Made by a program: the position numbers and the translations under genes. A stretch of 64,000 bases of DNA, from contig CAMYAM010000004.1 of assembly GCA_947253875.1 (NCBI GenBank), forward strand, positions 55,772-119,771, in the 5' to 3' direction. This document shows, in pieces, positions 8,736-17,715 of the stretch. A model generated the notes under the pieces. The model ran no database searches and was not told the DNA's origin. It saw nothing but the letters and a program-made list of their open reading frames with translations. Position 1 is the stretch's first letter, and each line of letters opens with the position of its first letter. The stretch is from an uncultured Fastidiosipila sp. GTDB taxonomy: Bacteria > Bacillota > Clostridia > Saccharofermentanales > Fastidiosipilaceae.

Positions 8736-9356
8736 CTACTTTATATTATTTCTATAATCTTCAACTAGAGCTTTTGCTAGAACTTCTATAGCTGAACTTA
8801 TCAATTCTAAACTCATAGATGGCAAATTTTTGCCTACTACTTGTTCTGGAATGTAAGGCACATGAATAAAACCACCTTTAATTTTAGAACTAGAGTTATT
8901 AATATGCTCCATCAATGAATAAAACAAGTTATTACACACAAATGTACCTGCAGTATAAGAAATTGAGCTAGGTATATTGGCTTCTTTTAATCTCTCTAGT
9001 AATAATTCAATAGGCAAATTACTAAAGTAACCATCTGCTCCCTGATTAGAAATAGCTTCATTTTCAGGAACAAAATTTGCATTATCAGGACTTTTACTGT
9101 TTCTAAAATTAATAGCTATTTTCTCTATACTTATGTTACTTCTTCCACCTGCTTGACCAAATAAGAGTACTGCATCAGGCTGAATTTCAGCAATCATTCT
9201 TTTAAGCTCTACTGCTGATCTTATAAATTCTGTAGGCAGCTCTAGCTTAAATACATCTACACCTATAATATTTATATTTGCTTTTTTTACTGCTTCCCAT
9301 GACGGATTGATTTTCTCACCACCGAAAGAATCAAAACCTGTAAGTAATATTTTCAT
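8736..9356 (-). CDS. pcp: Pyroglutamyl-peptidase I
   Basis: Pcp removes N-terminal pyroglutamate from peptides in the cytoplasm and is a cysteine peptidase of family C15. The 206-residue frame begins MKILLTGFDSFGGEKINPSW, and the catalytic triad is visible as Glu78 (SIEKIAIN), Cys141 (TAGTFVCNNLFY) and His165 (GFIHVPYIP). The length is normal. It starts nine bases after the stop of the upstream topoisomerase gene, so it may be co-transcribed with it. No anomalies are seen. Confidence 0.94.
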   Translation of the reverse strand: MKILLTGFDSFGGEKINPSWEAVKKANINIIGVDVFKLELPTEFIRSAVELKRMIAEIQPDAVLLFGQAGGRSNISIEKIAINFRNSKSPDNANFVPENEAISNQGADGYFSNLPIELLLERLKEANIPSSISYTAGTFVCNNLFYSLMEHINNSSSKIKGGFIHVPYIPEQVVGKNLPSMSLELISSAIEVLAKALVEDYRNNIK

Positions 9357-9364
9357 CTGACAAC

Positions 9365-11671
9365 CTACTTCATATCCTCTATTCCTACTTGTTTTGCTAA
9401 CTTCTTCTCTCCGCGTAAATATCTACCATTTTGTGGGAAGGTCTTAGCTCTATAGTAATCTGGATCTTCAACCTGTAAATTTGTTAGAGGTTTAAATACA
9501 GTACTAGAAGAATTTCTCTTAAGTTTCTGAATCCTTGTTCCAAGGTTTGACCTTGAATTAACCAACTCGACATCATCTGCAGAAAAGATTAACATTTGTT
9601 CCTGATCATTAATAATTGCAAATTCATTATTATCGTCGGCAAATAACATTAACTCTAAATCTTCTCGCTCATATGGATTTTCTGGATCAGTTTTTCCTGG
9701 TTTAAGATACACAGCACCTATAGGTGGTTTTTTCACATTAATTGCATTAAGGATCTTCCTACGTCTACTCTTAGTTTCATATTCGCTCAATGCAATTTTA
9801 GAAACTCTACCATTTTGTGAAGCCACTAGAATCTCACCAGCATAATTCTCTCTATCCCCACCATAAAGAACAACGAAGAAAATTGATTCATCTGGTTCCA
9901 AATCCAAAGTACTTGGCAAATAATTACCCCAATCTGAAGGTTTATTATCTTCCAAATCATCAACAGCAATCCTATAAAGATTTCCCGCAGTACTAAAACA
10001 GAACAATAAATCCGCATTAGTTCCCTGTTCAACTTGGATTATCTTGTCATTATCTTTCAACTTCAAGTCACCAGCACTTCTTAATGAGGTAAGGGCCATC
10101 TTCTTAAGATATCCATGATCAGTCAAGAACACTTTCAGATTGAAATCATCAATGAATTCTTCTTCAACATATTCCTCAATATTCTCTTCGTCAACAATAC
10201 TTGTCTTACGAGTTTGCGAATATTTTTTAATTATTTGTTCTAATTCATTAATAATAACTTTATCTATTAATTTAGGACTCTTTATAATCTTTTCTAATTC
10301 GGCAATATCTTTATCAAGATTCTCTATTTCAGATATCCTCTTCAAAATATATTCCTTATTCAAGTTACGCAACTTAATCTCAGCAACATACTCTGCTTGT
10401 AGTTTATCAATATCAAAACCAGTACAAAGATTAGGAATAACATCAGCTTCTTTCTCGGTATTTCTAATAATACTAATAGCTTTATCTATATCTAATAAAA
10501 TTGCCTCAAGACCTCTTAAAAGATGTCTCTTAGAGTCTTTTTCACTTAAGCTATCTTGCTTAGCTCTCTTTACAGTCATTCTCCTGAAAACTAACCATTC
10601 AGCAATTATATTTTTAACTCCTAAAGTTCTCGGATAGCCATTTATAAGAATATTGAAATTGCAAGCAAAAGAACTTTCCATAGGAGTTGACTTGTAAAGT
10701 TTCTGCATTAGAAGATCAAAGTCCGTATTACGTTTGCAATCTATAGTTATCTTTAAACCTTGCAAGTCAGTTTCATCTCTAATGTCATTTATCTCTTTAA
10801 TTTCACCAGATTTAACTTTATCTACAATAGCATCAATAATAGCTTCAACTGTGGTAGTATATGGAATTTCGTAAATTTCAACTAAATTATTCTTCTTATC
10901 TACTCTGTACTTTGCTCGTAATTTAAAACTACCTCTACCAGTCTCATAGATTTCACGCATCTTTTCTTCATCATAGATTAGACTTGCACCTCCAGGAAAA
11001 TCAGGAGCAGGCATAATTTCTAGGACATCCACTGCAGGGTCTTTTATATAAGCAATGGTAGATCGACAAACTTCTGCTAAATTAAATGGGCAAATATTAG
11101 ATGCCATACCAACAGCTATACCTTGATTGGCATTAACTAACACTGTTGGGAAAGTAACTGGCAATAAGGTTGGTTCTTCTAAGCTACCATCATAATTTGG
11201 GACAAAATCCACTACATCTTTATCAATATCTTGGAAAAGTTCTTCTGCAAGTTTATCTAATTTAGCTTCTGTATATCTTGGCGCAGCATACTGCATATTC
11301 TTGGAGTATTGCTTGCCCATATTCCCTTTTGAATCAATGTATGGGTGTAGCAATGCTTCATTTCCACGAGTTAACCTGACCATTGTGTCATAAATAGTTT
11401 GGTCACCATGTGGATTAAGCTTCATAGTCTGTCCAACGATATTAGCAGATTTTGTTTTATTACCTTTTAGTAAACCCATTTTATACATTGTGTATAATAA
11501 CTTTCTATGTGAGGGTTTAAAACCATCTATCTCTGGAATTGCTCTAGATACGATGACACTCATAGCATAAGGCATATAGTTAGTTTCAAGCGTTTCTGTA
11601 ATGGCTTGTTCATGGATAATAATCTCATCGTTATTTAAAACCATATCATTTTGTCTACGTTCTTTGCTCAT
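9365..11671 (-). CDS. parC: Type IIA topoisomerase subunit A (ParC/GyrA-like)
   Basis: This 768-residue protein is the DNA-cleaving subunit of a type IIA topoisomerase. The catalytic Tyr133 sits in APRYTEAKL and the region equivalent to the quinolone-resistance determining region reads NPHGDQTIYDTMVRL. At the position of E. coli GyrA Ser83 this protein has Gln (residue 91), a change seen in some clostridial ParC-like proteins and a possible cause of lower quinolone sensitivity (inference). The C-terminal part is a short beta-propeller-like region without the GyrA box (QRRGGKG-type), so I favour topoisomerase IV. The ATG follows GGAGT. The partner subunit lies immediately upstream. Confidence 0.88.
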   Translation of the reverse strand: MSKERRQNDMVLNNDEIIIHEQAITETLETNYMPYAMSVIVSRAIPEIDGFKPSHRKLLYTMYKMGLLKGNKTKSANIVGQTMKLNPHGDQTIYDTMVRLTRGNEALLHPYIDSKGNMGKQYSKNMQYAAPRYTEAKLDKLAEELFQDIDKDVVDFVPNYDGSLEEPTLLPVTFPTVLVNANQGIAVGMASNICPFNLAEVCRSTIAYIKDPAVDVLEIMPAPDFPGGASLIYDEEKMREIYETGRGSFKLRAKYRVDKKNNLVEIYEIPYTTTVEAIIDAIVDKVKSGEIKEINDIRDETDLQGLKITIDCKRNTDFDLLMQKLYKSTPMESSFACNFNILINGYPRTLGVKNIIAEWLVFRRMTVKRAKQDSLSEKDSKRHLLRGLEAILLDIDKAISIIRNTEKEADVIPNLCTGFDIDKLQAEYVAEIKLRNLNKEYILKRISEIENLDKDIAELEKIIKSPKLIDKVIINELEQIIKKYSQTRKTSIVDEENIEEYVEEEFIDDFNLKVFLTDHGYLKKMALTSLRSAGDLKLKDNDKIIQVEQGTNADLLFCFSTAGNLYRIAVDDLEDNKPSDWGNYLPSTLDLEPDESIFFVVLYGGDRENYAGEILVASQNGRVSKIALSEYETKSRRRKILNAINVKKPPIGAVYLKPGKTDPENPYEREDLELMLFADDNNEFAIINDQEQMLIFSADDVELVNSRSNLGTRIQKLKRNSSSTVFKPLTNLQVEDPDYYRAKTFPQNGRYLRGEKKLAKQVGIEDMK

Positions 11672-11728
11672 TTATACTCCATTTCAATACTTACAAATAT
11701 TTGCTCAATATGATCAAATCTAAGAACC

Positions 11729-13726
11729 TTAATTCAAGTCAAGTTGGTCTAGATAGATATGTCCGTTATTAGCAATATGCTCTTTACGACCATCCAAATT
11801 ATCACCCAACAATAATTCAAAACTTGCTCTTGTCAATTCATTATCTTCAGGAATTACCTGTATTAGCCTTCTTGTTGCTGGGTTCATAGTAGTCTCCCAC
11901 ATCATTTCTGGTTCATTCTCACCAAGACCTTTTGATCTTTGAATGTGTAGGTTCTTTGTACCATGATCATTTATTAAAATATTCTTTTCTTTCTCATCGA
12001 AGGCAAAATAAGTTTCTTCTTTGCCAGAATTCCTATACGTTAATTCGTACAAAGGTGACTCAGCAATATAAACTTTCCCTTTTTCTAATAAAGTTGGCGT
12101 CAACCTATAGAACATTGCCAATAATAAAGTTCTAATCTGGAAACCATCAACATCCGCATCTGTACAAATAATAATCTTGTCCCAACGTAAATTGTTTATA
12201 TCAAAAGTTTGAATATTCTTATTCTTTAGTCCCTGAATCTCAACTCCAGTTCCTATTACTTTAATTAGATCAACAATAATGTCATTTTTTAGGATTTGGT
12301 TCATATCTGCTTTTAAGCAGTTTAGAATTTTACCTCTTATCGGGATAACAGCTTGGAACTCAGCATCTCTTCCTAATTTTACTGAACCCAAAGCAGAGTT
12401 ACCTTCAACTATATACAGCTCACGTTTATCAATGTCCTTGGAACGACAATCAACAAAGTTCTTGACTCTGTTATTAATGTCGATCTTACCCATTAAATTC
12501 TTTTTAACATTAACTCTTTGTTTCTCTGCGCTTTCTCTACTACGCTTATTAATAAGAATTTGATCAATAACTTTATCAGCATCTTCAGAGTTCTCAATTG
12601 ACCAAACTTCAAGATGTTCCCTTAACATGTCTGTAATAAAACGTTGAATGAATCTGTTATTAATAGCTTTCTTGGTTTGGTTCTCATAACTTGTTTGTGT
12701 TGAAAAAGAGTTAACCACGCATATCAAAGAATCCTGAACATCCTGCCAAGTTATATGAGCTTCATTACCTTTATACTTATCTTTTGTTTTAATGATCTTA
12801 TCAATAGCGCTAGTAAAAGCACTTCTTACAGCTTTTTCCGGAGAGCCGCCATATTCGAGATATGAAGAGTTGTGATAATATTCTTGTATTGATACTTCCC
12901 TATTAAAAGCAAACGCCAACTGTAACTTCAGTTTATACTCAGGTCTATCTGCTGAATCACGACCTTTACCAGAATCCTCCCACATAATTACAGGAGTAAT
13001 TGCATTAGCTTCATTCAGTTCATCTACATAGCCCTTAATACCATCTGGATATGAGAACTCTTCTTTTGTACCAGTTATCTCATCTTCAAATTCAAAAACT
13101 ACTCCCGCATTAACTATGGATTGACGTTTCAATACATCCACAAAATATTGATGCGAAATTTCAATATCGGTAAAAACTTCTTTATCTAATTTAAACTTCT
13201 GTTTAGTACCAGTTAACTTGCTATTGGTCTTCTTTTTACTTAAGCCACCTTGATTTACACCTTTTTCAAAATGCAAATTATAAATAAATCCATCTCTAAC
13301 AACTTCCACGTCAAAAAATTCTGAGGCATACTGAGTAGCACACGCACCCAAACCATTTAAGCCCAGAGAAAACTCATAGTTTTCTCCTTCTAAAGTATTA
13401 TACTTACCGCCTGCATATAATTCCTGATACACTAGCTCCCAGTTATAGCGGTCCTCATTGGCATTGTAGTCCAACGGTATACCTCTACCTTCATCGGTAA
13501 CTTCAATACTATAGTCTTTGAATCTTTTTACAAAAATCTTCTTACCAAAGCCCTCTCTAGCTTCATCAATTGAGTTTGATAGTATTTCAAAAAAAGCGTG
13601 CTGTGCACCAACAATATCATCTGAACCAAATATAACTGCCGGTCTCAAACGAACTCTATCTTCTCCTTTTAATTGAGAAATACTTTGATTATCATAATTC
13701 TGTTTTATTTCTGTTTTCTTTGGCAT
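11729..13726 (-). CDS. parE: Type IIA topoisomerase subunit B (ParE/GyrB-like)
   Basis: The ATPase subunit paired with the gene downstream. It has the GHKL ATP-binding blocks FFEILSNSIDEAREGFG (motif I, with Asn-x-x-Asp), DEGRGIPLDY (Asp-x-Gly-x-Gly) and SLGLNGLGACATQYASEFF, followed by a Toprim domain with YIVEGNSALGSVKLGRDAEF, CTDADVDGFQIRT and the family C-terminal QRSKGLGENEPEMMWETTM. I place the start at 13726 (MPKKTEIKQNYD) because GGAGT lies just upstream; the longer frame would add 11 residues without a site. About 665 residues, typical for ParE. The motif EGNSA differs slightly from the usual EGDSA, seen also in related clostridial paralogues. Confidence 0.88.
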   Translation of the reverse strand: MPKKTEIKQNYDNQSISQLKGEDRVRLRPAVIFGSDDIVGAQHAFFEILSNSIDEAREGFGKKIFVKRFKDYSIEVTDEGRGIPLDYNANEDRYNWELVYQELYAGGKYNTLEGENYEFSLGLNGLGACATQYASEFFDVEVVRDGFIYNLHFEKGVNQGGLSKKKTNSKLTGTKQKFKLDKEVFTDIEISHQYFVDVLKRQSIVNAGVVFEFEDEITGTKEEFSYPDGIKGYVDELNEANAITPVIMWEDSGKGRDSADRPEYKLKLQLAFAFNREVSIQEYYHNSSYLEYGGSPEKAVRSAFTSAIDKIIKTKDKYKGNEAHITWQDVQDSLICVVNSFSTQTSYENQTKKAINNRFIQRFITDMLREHLEVWSIENSEDADKVIDQILINKRSRESAEKQRVNVKKNLMGKIDINNRVKNFVDCRSKDIDKRELYIVEGNSALGSVKLGRDAEFQAVIPIRGKILNCLKADMNQILKNDIIVDLIKVIGTGVEIQGLKNKNIQTFDINNLRWDKIIICTDADVDGFQIRTLLLAMFYRLTPTLLEKGKVYIAESPLYELTYRNSGKEETYFAFDEKEKNILINDHGTKNLHIQRSKGLGENEPEMMWETTMNPATRRLIQVIPEDNELTRASFELLLGDNLDGRKEHIANNGHIYLDQLDLN

Positions 13727-13801
13727 ATTTACTCCATCAAATAAATTACTAAAAGACATTATAGCAGATAAACACTAGTTTCAAGCAGTCTATGAAAGTT
13801 G

Positions 13802-15472
13802 CTAGGCCAATCCTGTTGTTCTACCATCCTCGTCTACTTTAATGTTTAATGCAGCAGGTTTTTGTGGTAAACCTGGCATTGTATTAATGTTTCCTGCTTT
13901 TACTACAACGAACCCAGCTCCTGCTTTAAGCTCAACATCAGTAACATCGAATTCAAAATTTGTAGGAGCACCTAATTTATTAGCTTTATCAGAGAATGAA
14001 TATTGAGTTTTTGCGATACAAATTGGAAGATTCTTGAATCCTTCTCTCTCAAACTTACGCAATTTATTCTTTACTCCAGATGCATACATAACTTTATCGG
14101 CTCGATAAATTTCTTTTGCTACTATCTCTATCTTATCAACTAGTGAGTCATCTAAATCATAAATAAACTCCTCTGCAGCATCATTCTCAGCAATCTCTAC
14201 TACTTTCTCTGCCAACTCTATTGCTCCCTCAGATCCTAAATTATATGGATCAGTAACTATAGCTTCTATACCTAAATCAGAAACTAACTCCTGCAGGATT
14301 TTAATCTCATTCTCTGTATCTGTTGGAAACTTATTTATAGCTACAATGAAAGGACGACCAAATTTCTTGATATTCTCCATATGTCTCTTAAGGTTAGCAA
14401 ACCCTTCTTTTAAAGCAGTAATGTTTTCATTTTCTAATTCTTCTTTCTTCTGACCACCATTATATTTTAGTGCCTTAACAGTAGCTACCAAAACAACGGC
14501 ATTAGCCTTTACATCTTCATTTCTAGAAACTATATCAAAGAACTTTTCTGCACCTAAATCTGCACCGAAACCCGCCTCAGTTACAACGTAATCTGCTAAT
14601 TGTCTTGCCAATTTCAAAGCAACAACTGAGTTTGAACCGTGAGCTATATTAGCAAAAGGACCACCATGAATTAAAGCTGGAGTATTCTCAATAGTTTGAA
14701 CTAGATTAGGTTCCAAAGCTTTTTTCAAAAGTAATAATAATGAATCTGTTGCACCTAAATCATCAGCTCTAATAATTTCATTTGAATAACTGTAAGCAAC
14801 AATAATTCTTCCCAAACGAGTGCGTAAATCTTCTAAATCCTCAGCCAGGCATAAAATCGCCATTATTTCTGAAGCTGCAGTAATTTCAAACTTAGACTCA
14901 CGCATAACACCATCTGTGTTTGCTCCCATACCTATAACTATATTTCTCAAAGCCCTATCATTTACATCAAAAACCCTATTCCATAAAACTTTTTTAGGAT
15001 TAATATTAAGTTGATTGCCCTGATAAATATGATTATCAATAATTGCAGCTAACAAGTTATGTGCTGATTCAATTGCAGCTATATCTCCCGTAAAATGCAG
15101 ATTGATATCTTCCATTGGTAAGATCTGACTATAACCACCACCACAAGCTCCACCTTTCATTCCAAAAACTGGTCCCTTTGATGGTTCTCTAAGTGCACTT
15201 AAAGCTTTTTTGCCTATCTTATTCAATGCCATTGAGAGAGCAATATTTACTGTAGTCTTACCTTCACCCGCTGGTGTTGGATTGATCGATGTAACTAAAA
15301 TAAGTTTAGAATTATCGTTACTATTATTAGCATGATTTAAAATATCTAAGTTGATTTTTGCTTTATTTTTACCATATAAGTCTAGATACTTTTCTGATAT
15401 ATTTAAAAAATTAGCTATTTCTCTAATATCCTTTAAGCTTGCTGAATTAGCAATTTCAATATCACTTTTCAT
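13802..15472 (-). CDS. fhs: Formate--tetrahydrofolate ligase
   Basis: This enzyme makes 10-formyl-tetrahydrofolate from formate, ATP and THF, feeding one-carbon metabolism (purines, and the Wood-Ljungdahl methyl branch where present). The 556-residue frame has the nucleotide-binding segment TSINPTPAGEGKTTVNIALS, the block FGMKGGACGGGYSQILPMEDINLHFTGD, and the C-terminal TMPGLPQKPAALNI. I place the start at 15472 (MKSDIEIANS), because AGAGGTG lies about 5 bases upstream; an in-frame ATG six codons earlier would need a site that is not visible. It is divergent from the XRE regulator across a 429-base region. No riboswitch was recognised upstream. Confidence 0.96.
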   Translation of the reverse strand: MKSDIEIANSASLKDIREIANFLNISEKYLDLYGKNKAKINLDILNHANNSNDNSKLILVTSINPTPAGEGKTTVNIALSMALNKIGKKALSALREPSKGPVFGMKGGACGGGYSQILPMEDINLHFTGDIAAIESAHNLLAAIIDNHIYQGNQLNINPKKVLWNRVFDVNDRALRNIVIGMGANTDGVMRESKFEITAASEIMAILCLAEDLEDLRTRLGRIIVAYSYSNEIIRADDLGATDSLLLLLKKALEPNLVQTIENTPALIHGGPFANIAHGSNSVVALKLARQLADYVVTEAGFGADLGAEKFFDIVSRNEDVKANAVVLVATVKALKYNGGQKKEELENENITALKEGFANLKRHMENIKKFGRPFIVAINKFPTDTENEIKILQELVSDLGIEAIVTDPYNLGSEGAIELAEKVVEIAENDAAEEFIYDLDDSLVDKIEIVAKEIYRADKVMYASGVKNKLRKFEREGFKNLPICIAKTQYSFSDKANKLGAPTNFEFDVTDVELKAGAGFVVVKAGNINTMPGLPQKPAALNIKVDEDGRTTGLA

Positions 15473-15901
15473 TATTGCACCTCTTTTCATGAAAATAAGC
15501 TGTTTCCTTGATTTTTATTACGAATTACTAAGTTTATATAGCTTAATTTTGAACCTTAAAATAATTTACAATTTAATAAATTAACACATTTCCTTACAAA
15601 TTCCCAGAATAATAATATACGAAAAAGGGCCATATTTATAACATGACCCATTTTGAGGAAAAATAAGAAAGTTATAGCACTAAGTAAATCTAAATGCTAA
15701 GTTTTATCGCTACTTATATTAAACACTATTAATTTGATATTTAAGTTAAATTAATGTGAGGAATTGTGATAACATCGAATGAAATTCGAGTGAATTTACA
15801 ACTAATGGTTGATTTTAAAATTTCAACTCAACTATTGGAATGTTTTCAAACTAAATAACATAGTCAATAATATACACATAAAAGTTACGGAGGTAATTTA
15901 T
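15473..15901. other. Intergenic region between fhs and the XRE regulator
   Basis: A 429-base AT-rich gap between divergent genes that presumably holds both promoters. It contains a near-palindrome around 15628-15650 (GGGCCAT then ATGACCC, one mismatch) and the perfect inverted repeat at 15775-15789 described separately. I could not assign a promoter with confidence, found no coding potential with a plausible ribosome binding site, and saw no recognised riboswitch for tetrahydrofolate. The GGAGGT that sets the XRE start lies at 15889-15894. Confidence 0.5.
15775..15789. promoter_or_regulatory. Candidate operator for the XRE regulator
   Basis: A perfect inverted repeat TCGAAT-GAA-ATTCGA lies 112 bases upstream of the XRE start. 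Such short palindromes close to an HTH_3 regulator gene are often autoregulatory operators. The match is seen in sequence; the regulatory role is inference, with no second copy noticed upstream of fhs. Confidence 0.4.
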
Positions 15902-16411
15902 ATGAAAACTTTAGGAAATAAGATTGCAACACTACGCAAAGAAAAAGGCTTAACACAAAGTTCTTTAGCCGAAAAATTAAACATTTCTGCTCAAGCTATC
16001 TCTAAATGGGAAACAGATCAAGCAGCTCCTGATATCAGTCTATTAGCACCACTTGCAAAAATCTTAGATACTTCAATAGATTTTTTACTTAACGAAGACG
16101 CTGAAGAACCTGAAACTATATTTGTACCAGAGCAAAATCAAAGAGATTATAGTAAGCTAATACTCAAAATTAGAGTTATTGATGAAGAGGATAAAGTTAA
16201 TATTAATGTACCATTTTTACTTGTAAAGCAAATGCTTGCTAGTGGAAATAGTAGTTTTTCTAACCTAACTATGGGCTCCAGCTCCAGCAAAATCGAGCTT
16301 ATGAATGAGGATTTTGAAAAAATTGTAGAACTTATCGAAAGCGGAGTTCTAGGAAAGATTGTCTCAATCAGCACCCAAGATGGCACAAATGTTGAAATTT
16401 ATGTTGAATAA
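15902..16411 (+). CDS. XRE-family transcriptional regulator with SHOCT-like C-terminal domain
   Basis: A 169-residue regulator. Residues about 4-62 form a classic HTH_3 domain (IATLRKEKGLTQSSLAEKLN, ISKWETDQAAPDISLLAPLA). The C-terminal part (about 85-169) follows the pattern of small domains seen after SHOCT-like or YvlB-like sequences in Bacillota: strand (LILKIRVID), VPFLLVKQMLASG, helix, GKIVSISTQDGTNVEIYVE. I chose the ATG at 15902, since GGAGGT is seven bases upstream; the longer open frame to 15809 lacks a site. The following gene seems to carry a divergent, interrupted version of the same C-terminal domain, so the two probably act together. The target and signal are unknown. Confidence 0.85.
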   Translation: MKTLGNKIATLRKEKGLTQSSLAEKLNISAQAISKWETDQAAPDISLLAPLAKILDTSIDFLLNEDAEEPETIFVPEQNQRDYSKLILKIRVIDEEDKVNINVPFLLVKQMLASGNSSFSNLTMGSSSSKIELMNEDFEKIVELIESGVLGKIVSISTQDGTNVEIYVE

Positions 16412-16441
16412 TATACAGATTTAAATTATAAAGGTTTACCT

Positions 16442-17233
16442 ATGAAAATATATATTCGTTATTTCGATGGAGATAAAGAAATAATTAAAAAATATAGAGT
16501 TCCCATTGGGCTGTTCTTAAACAGAATTACAGCTAGAATTGCCGCATCTGCATTAACTAGTGATTTTAAGAAAGAAATTATAAAAGCCTTAGAAGATTTG
16601 AAAGATAATTCTGCGTTACAAGACGCTAAAAAGTCTATTCAATCTGAAAACTTGATAAAAACTTATGAAAGCGATGATCAAAAAATCAGTTCAGAGCTTC
16701 CCTCTTCAACTCTAAATACCCCGAAAGAGTTGTCTACTGAAATACTTGCCAATGTTTTGAAAAATATTGATAGTGAAAATTCATCTAACATAAATAACTC
16801 AAAAGAACCAGAGTTAGACGAAAGAAAATATACTCTTAATTTTGCAGATGGAATCACAATCGAAAGAGAGATGTCAGACGTTGTCCAAGATAAAAATATT
16901 ATAAAATCTTATGCTAAATCAAAAAACAAAACTTCACACTCAAACAACGAGATAATTAAAGACTACTCAAAAACAAACAATACTTTCTCTCTATTTAACA
17001 GTTCAGGAAAAGATTTAGCCGTATACACAGAAAAAATAAAAAAATTAAAAATTGATAACGATAAAGAATTCAATAGAGCCTTAAGTAAATACCGTAAATT
17101 ATATAAGAGACAAAAGCAATCAGAATTCAAACAAATATTTAAAGTATTAAAAAAATCAGCCAGACAGAACAAAGGCTTACGCTTAGTTGATGTTCAAAGC
17201 AGAGATGGAACTATCGTTATTATAGAATTCTAA
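16442..17233 (+). CDS. Hypothetical protein, split paralogue of the XRE C-terminal domain
   Basis: The 263-residue product is not a family I recognise. Its N-terminus (MKIYIRYFDGDKEI...YRVPIGLFLNRITARIAAS) and its C-terminus (FKQIFKVLKKSARQNKG, LRLVDVQSRDGTIVIIEF) resemble the first and last parts of the C-terminal domain of the regulator just upstream. Between them lie about 150-180 residues rich in Ser, Asn, Lys and Asp with no visible fold (about residues 60-220). It starts 31 bases after the regulator stop, preceded by AAAGG, so the two form an operon. There is no signal peptide or membrane helix; a cytoplasmic partner of the regulator is a guess. Confidence 0.75.
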   Translation: MKIYIRYFDGDKEIIKKYRVPIGLFLNRITARIAASALTSDFKKEIIKALEDLKDNSALQDAKKSIQSENLIKTYESDDQKISSELPSSTLNTPKELSTEILANVLKNIDSENSSNINNSKEPELDERKYTLNFADGITIEREMSDVVQDKNIIKSYAKSKNKTSHSNNEIIKDYSKTNNTFSLFNSSGKDLAVYTEKIKKLKIDNDKEFNRALSKYRKLYKRQKQSEFKQIFKVLKKSARQNKGLRLVDVQSRDGTIVIIEF

Positions 17234-17275
17234 AATGCTATTTTTACATTATTAATGCGCAAATCAAAGCAAAGA

Positions 17276-17306
17276 AAAAGCTTGTAGTATTTTACTACAA
17301 GCTTTT
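17276..17306. terminator. Bidirectional terminator between the XRE operon and tRNA genes
   Basis: A 14-base-pair perfect stem (AAAAGCTTGTAGTA paired with TACTACAAGCTTTT) with a TTT loop. It has A-rich and T-rich flanks, so it can end transcription of the XRE operon from the left and of the tRNA genes from the right. Confidence 0.8.
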
Positions 17307-17310
17307 CTTC

Positions 17311-17387
17311 TGGTGAGCCCAGGAGGTCTCGAACCTCCGGCCTACAGCTTAGAAGGCTGTTGCTCTATCCAACTGAGCTATGGACCC
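17311..17387 (-). tRNA. tRNA-Arg (anticodon TCT)
   Basis: The reverse strand folds as a tRNA: acceptor GGGTCCA pairs with TGGGCTC (with G-U pairs), D-arm TAGCTCAGTTGGATAGAGC, anticodon stem ACAGC/GCTGT with loop CTTCTAA (anticodon TCT, reading AGA), T-arm GGAGG-TTCGAGA-CCTCC, and an encoded 3' CCA. Length is 77. It lies directly downstream of tRNA-Gly and upstream of the bidirectional terminator. Confidence 0.96.
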
Positions 17388-17396
17388 ATAAAAAGA

Positions 17397-17470
17397 TGGA
17401 GCAGGTGAAGGGAATCGAACCCTCGCGGTCAGATTGGAAATCTGAGGTTCTACCATTAAACTACACCTGC
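17397..17470 (-). tRNA. tRNA-Gly (anticodon TCC)
   Basis: The reverse strand forms acceptor GCAGGTG/CACCTGC, discriminator T and encoded CCA, D-arm TAGTTTAATGGTAGAAC, anticodon stem TCAGA/TCTGA with loop TTTCCAA (anticodon TCC, reading GGA), and T-arm GAGGG-TTCGATT-CCCTT. Length is 74. It precedes tRNA-Arg by nine bases, so the two form one transcript. Confidence 0.96.
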
Positions 17471-17715
17471 ATCTAAATGCACTCATTTCTTTCAAATTCG
17501 AATGCTTGAATATGATACATTAAGTAAAACCATTTTGCAAGCAAATTAATGAAATTTAACTTTGATTGTAACTTTACTATTAAACTGCAGTAATTATGCA
17601 ATAATTTCAGATATTTAAACCCCTCCATCTTTTTACTTTTACGCGTTCAGATTTTGGGGATCAATACATTCTCAATTACTTAGATTAGAAGAATTAAAGC
17701 TCAAATAGCAAATCT
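17471..17715. other. Gap between tRNA-Gly and ppk1
   Basis: A noncoding AT-rich stretch that carries the tRNA promoter at 17512-17540 and the 3' flank of ppk1 (no strong terminator hairpin seen for ppk1). No gene or structured RNA was recognised. Confidence 0.45.
17512..17540 (-). promoter_or_regulatory. Probable sigma-A promoter of the tRNA-Gly-Arg unit
   Basis: On the reverse strand a -35-like TTGCAA and a -10-like TATCAT are separated by exactly 17 bases, about 40 bases before tRNA-Gly. The boxes fit a housekeeping promoter; the rest of this 245-base gap (17471-17715) is AT-rich with nothing else recognised. Confidence 0.55.

Noticed and set aside
15473..15901. Tetrahydrofolate riboswitch upstream of fhs
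   Set aside because: No recognisable conserved core; the near-palindrome at about 15628-15650 is not enough.
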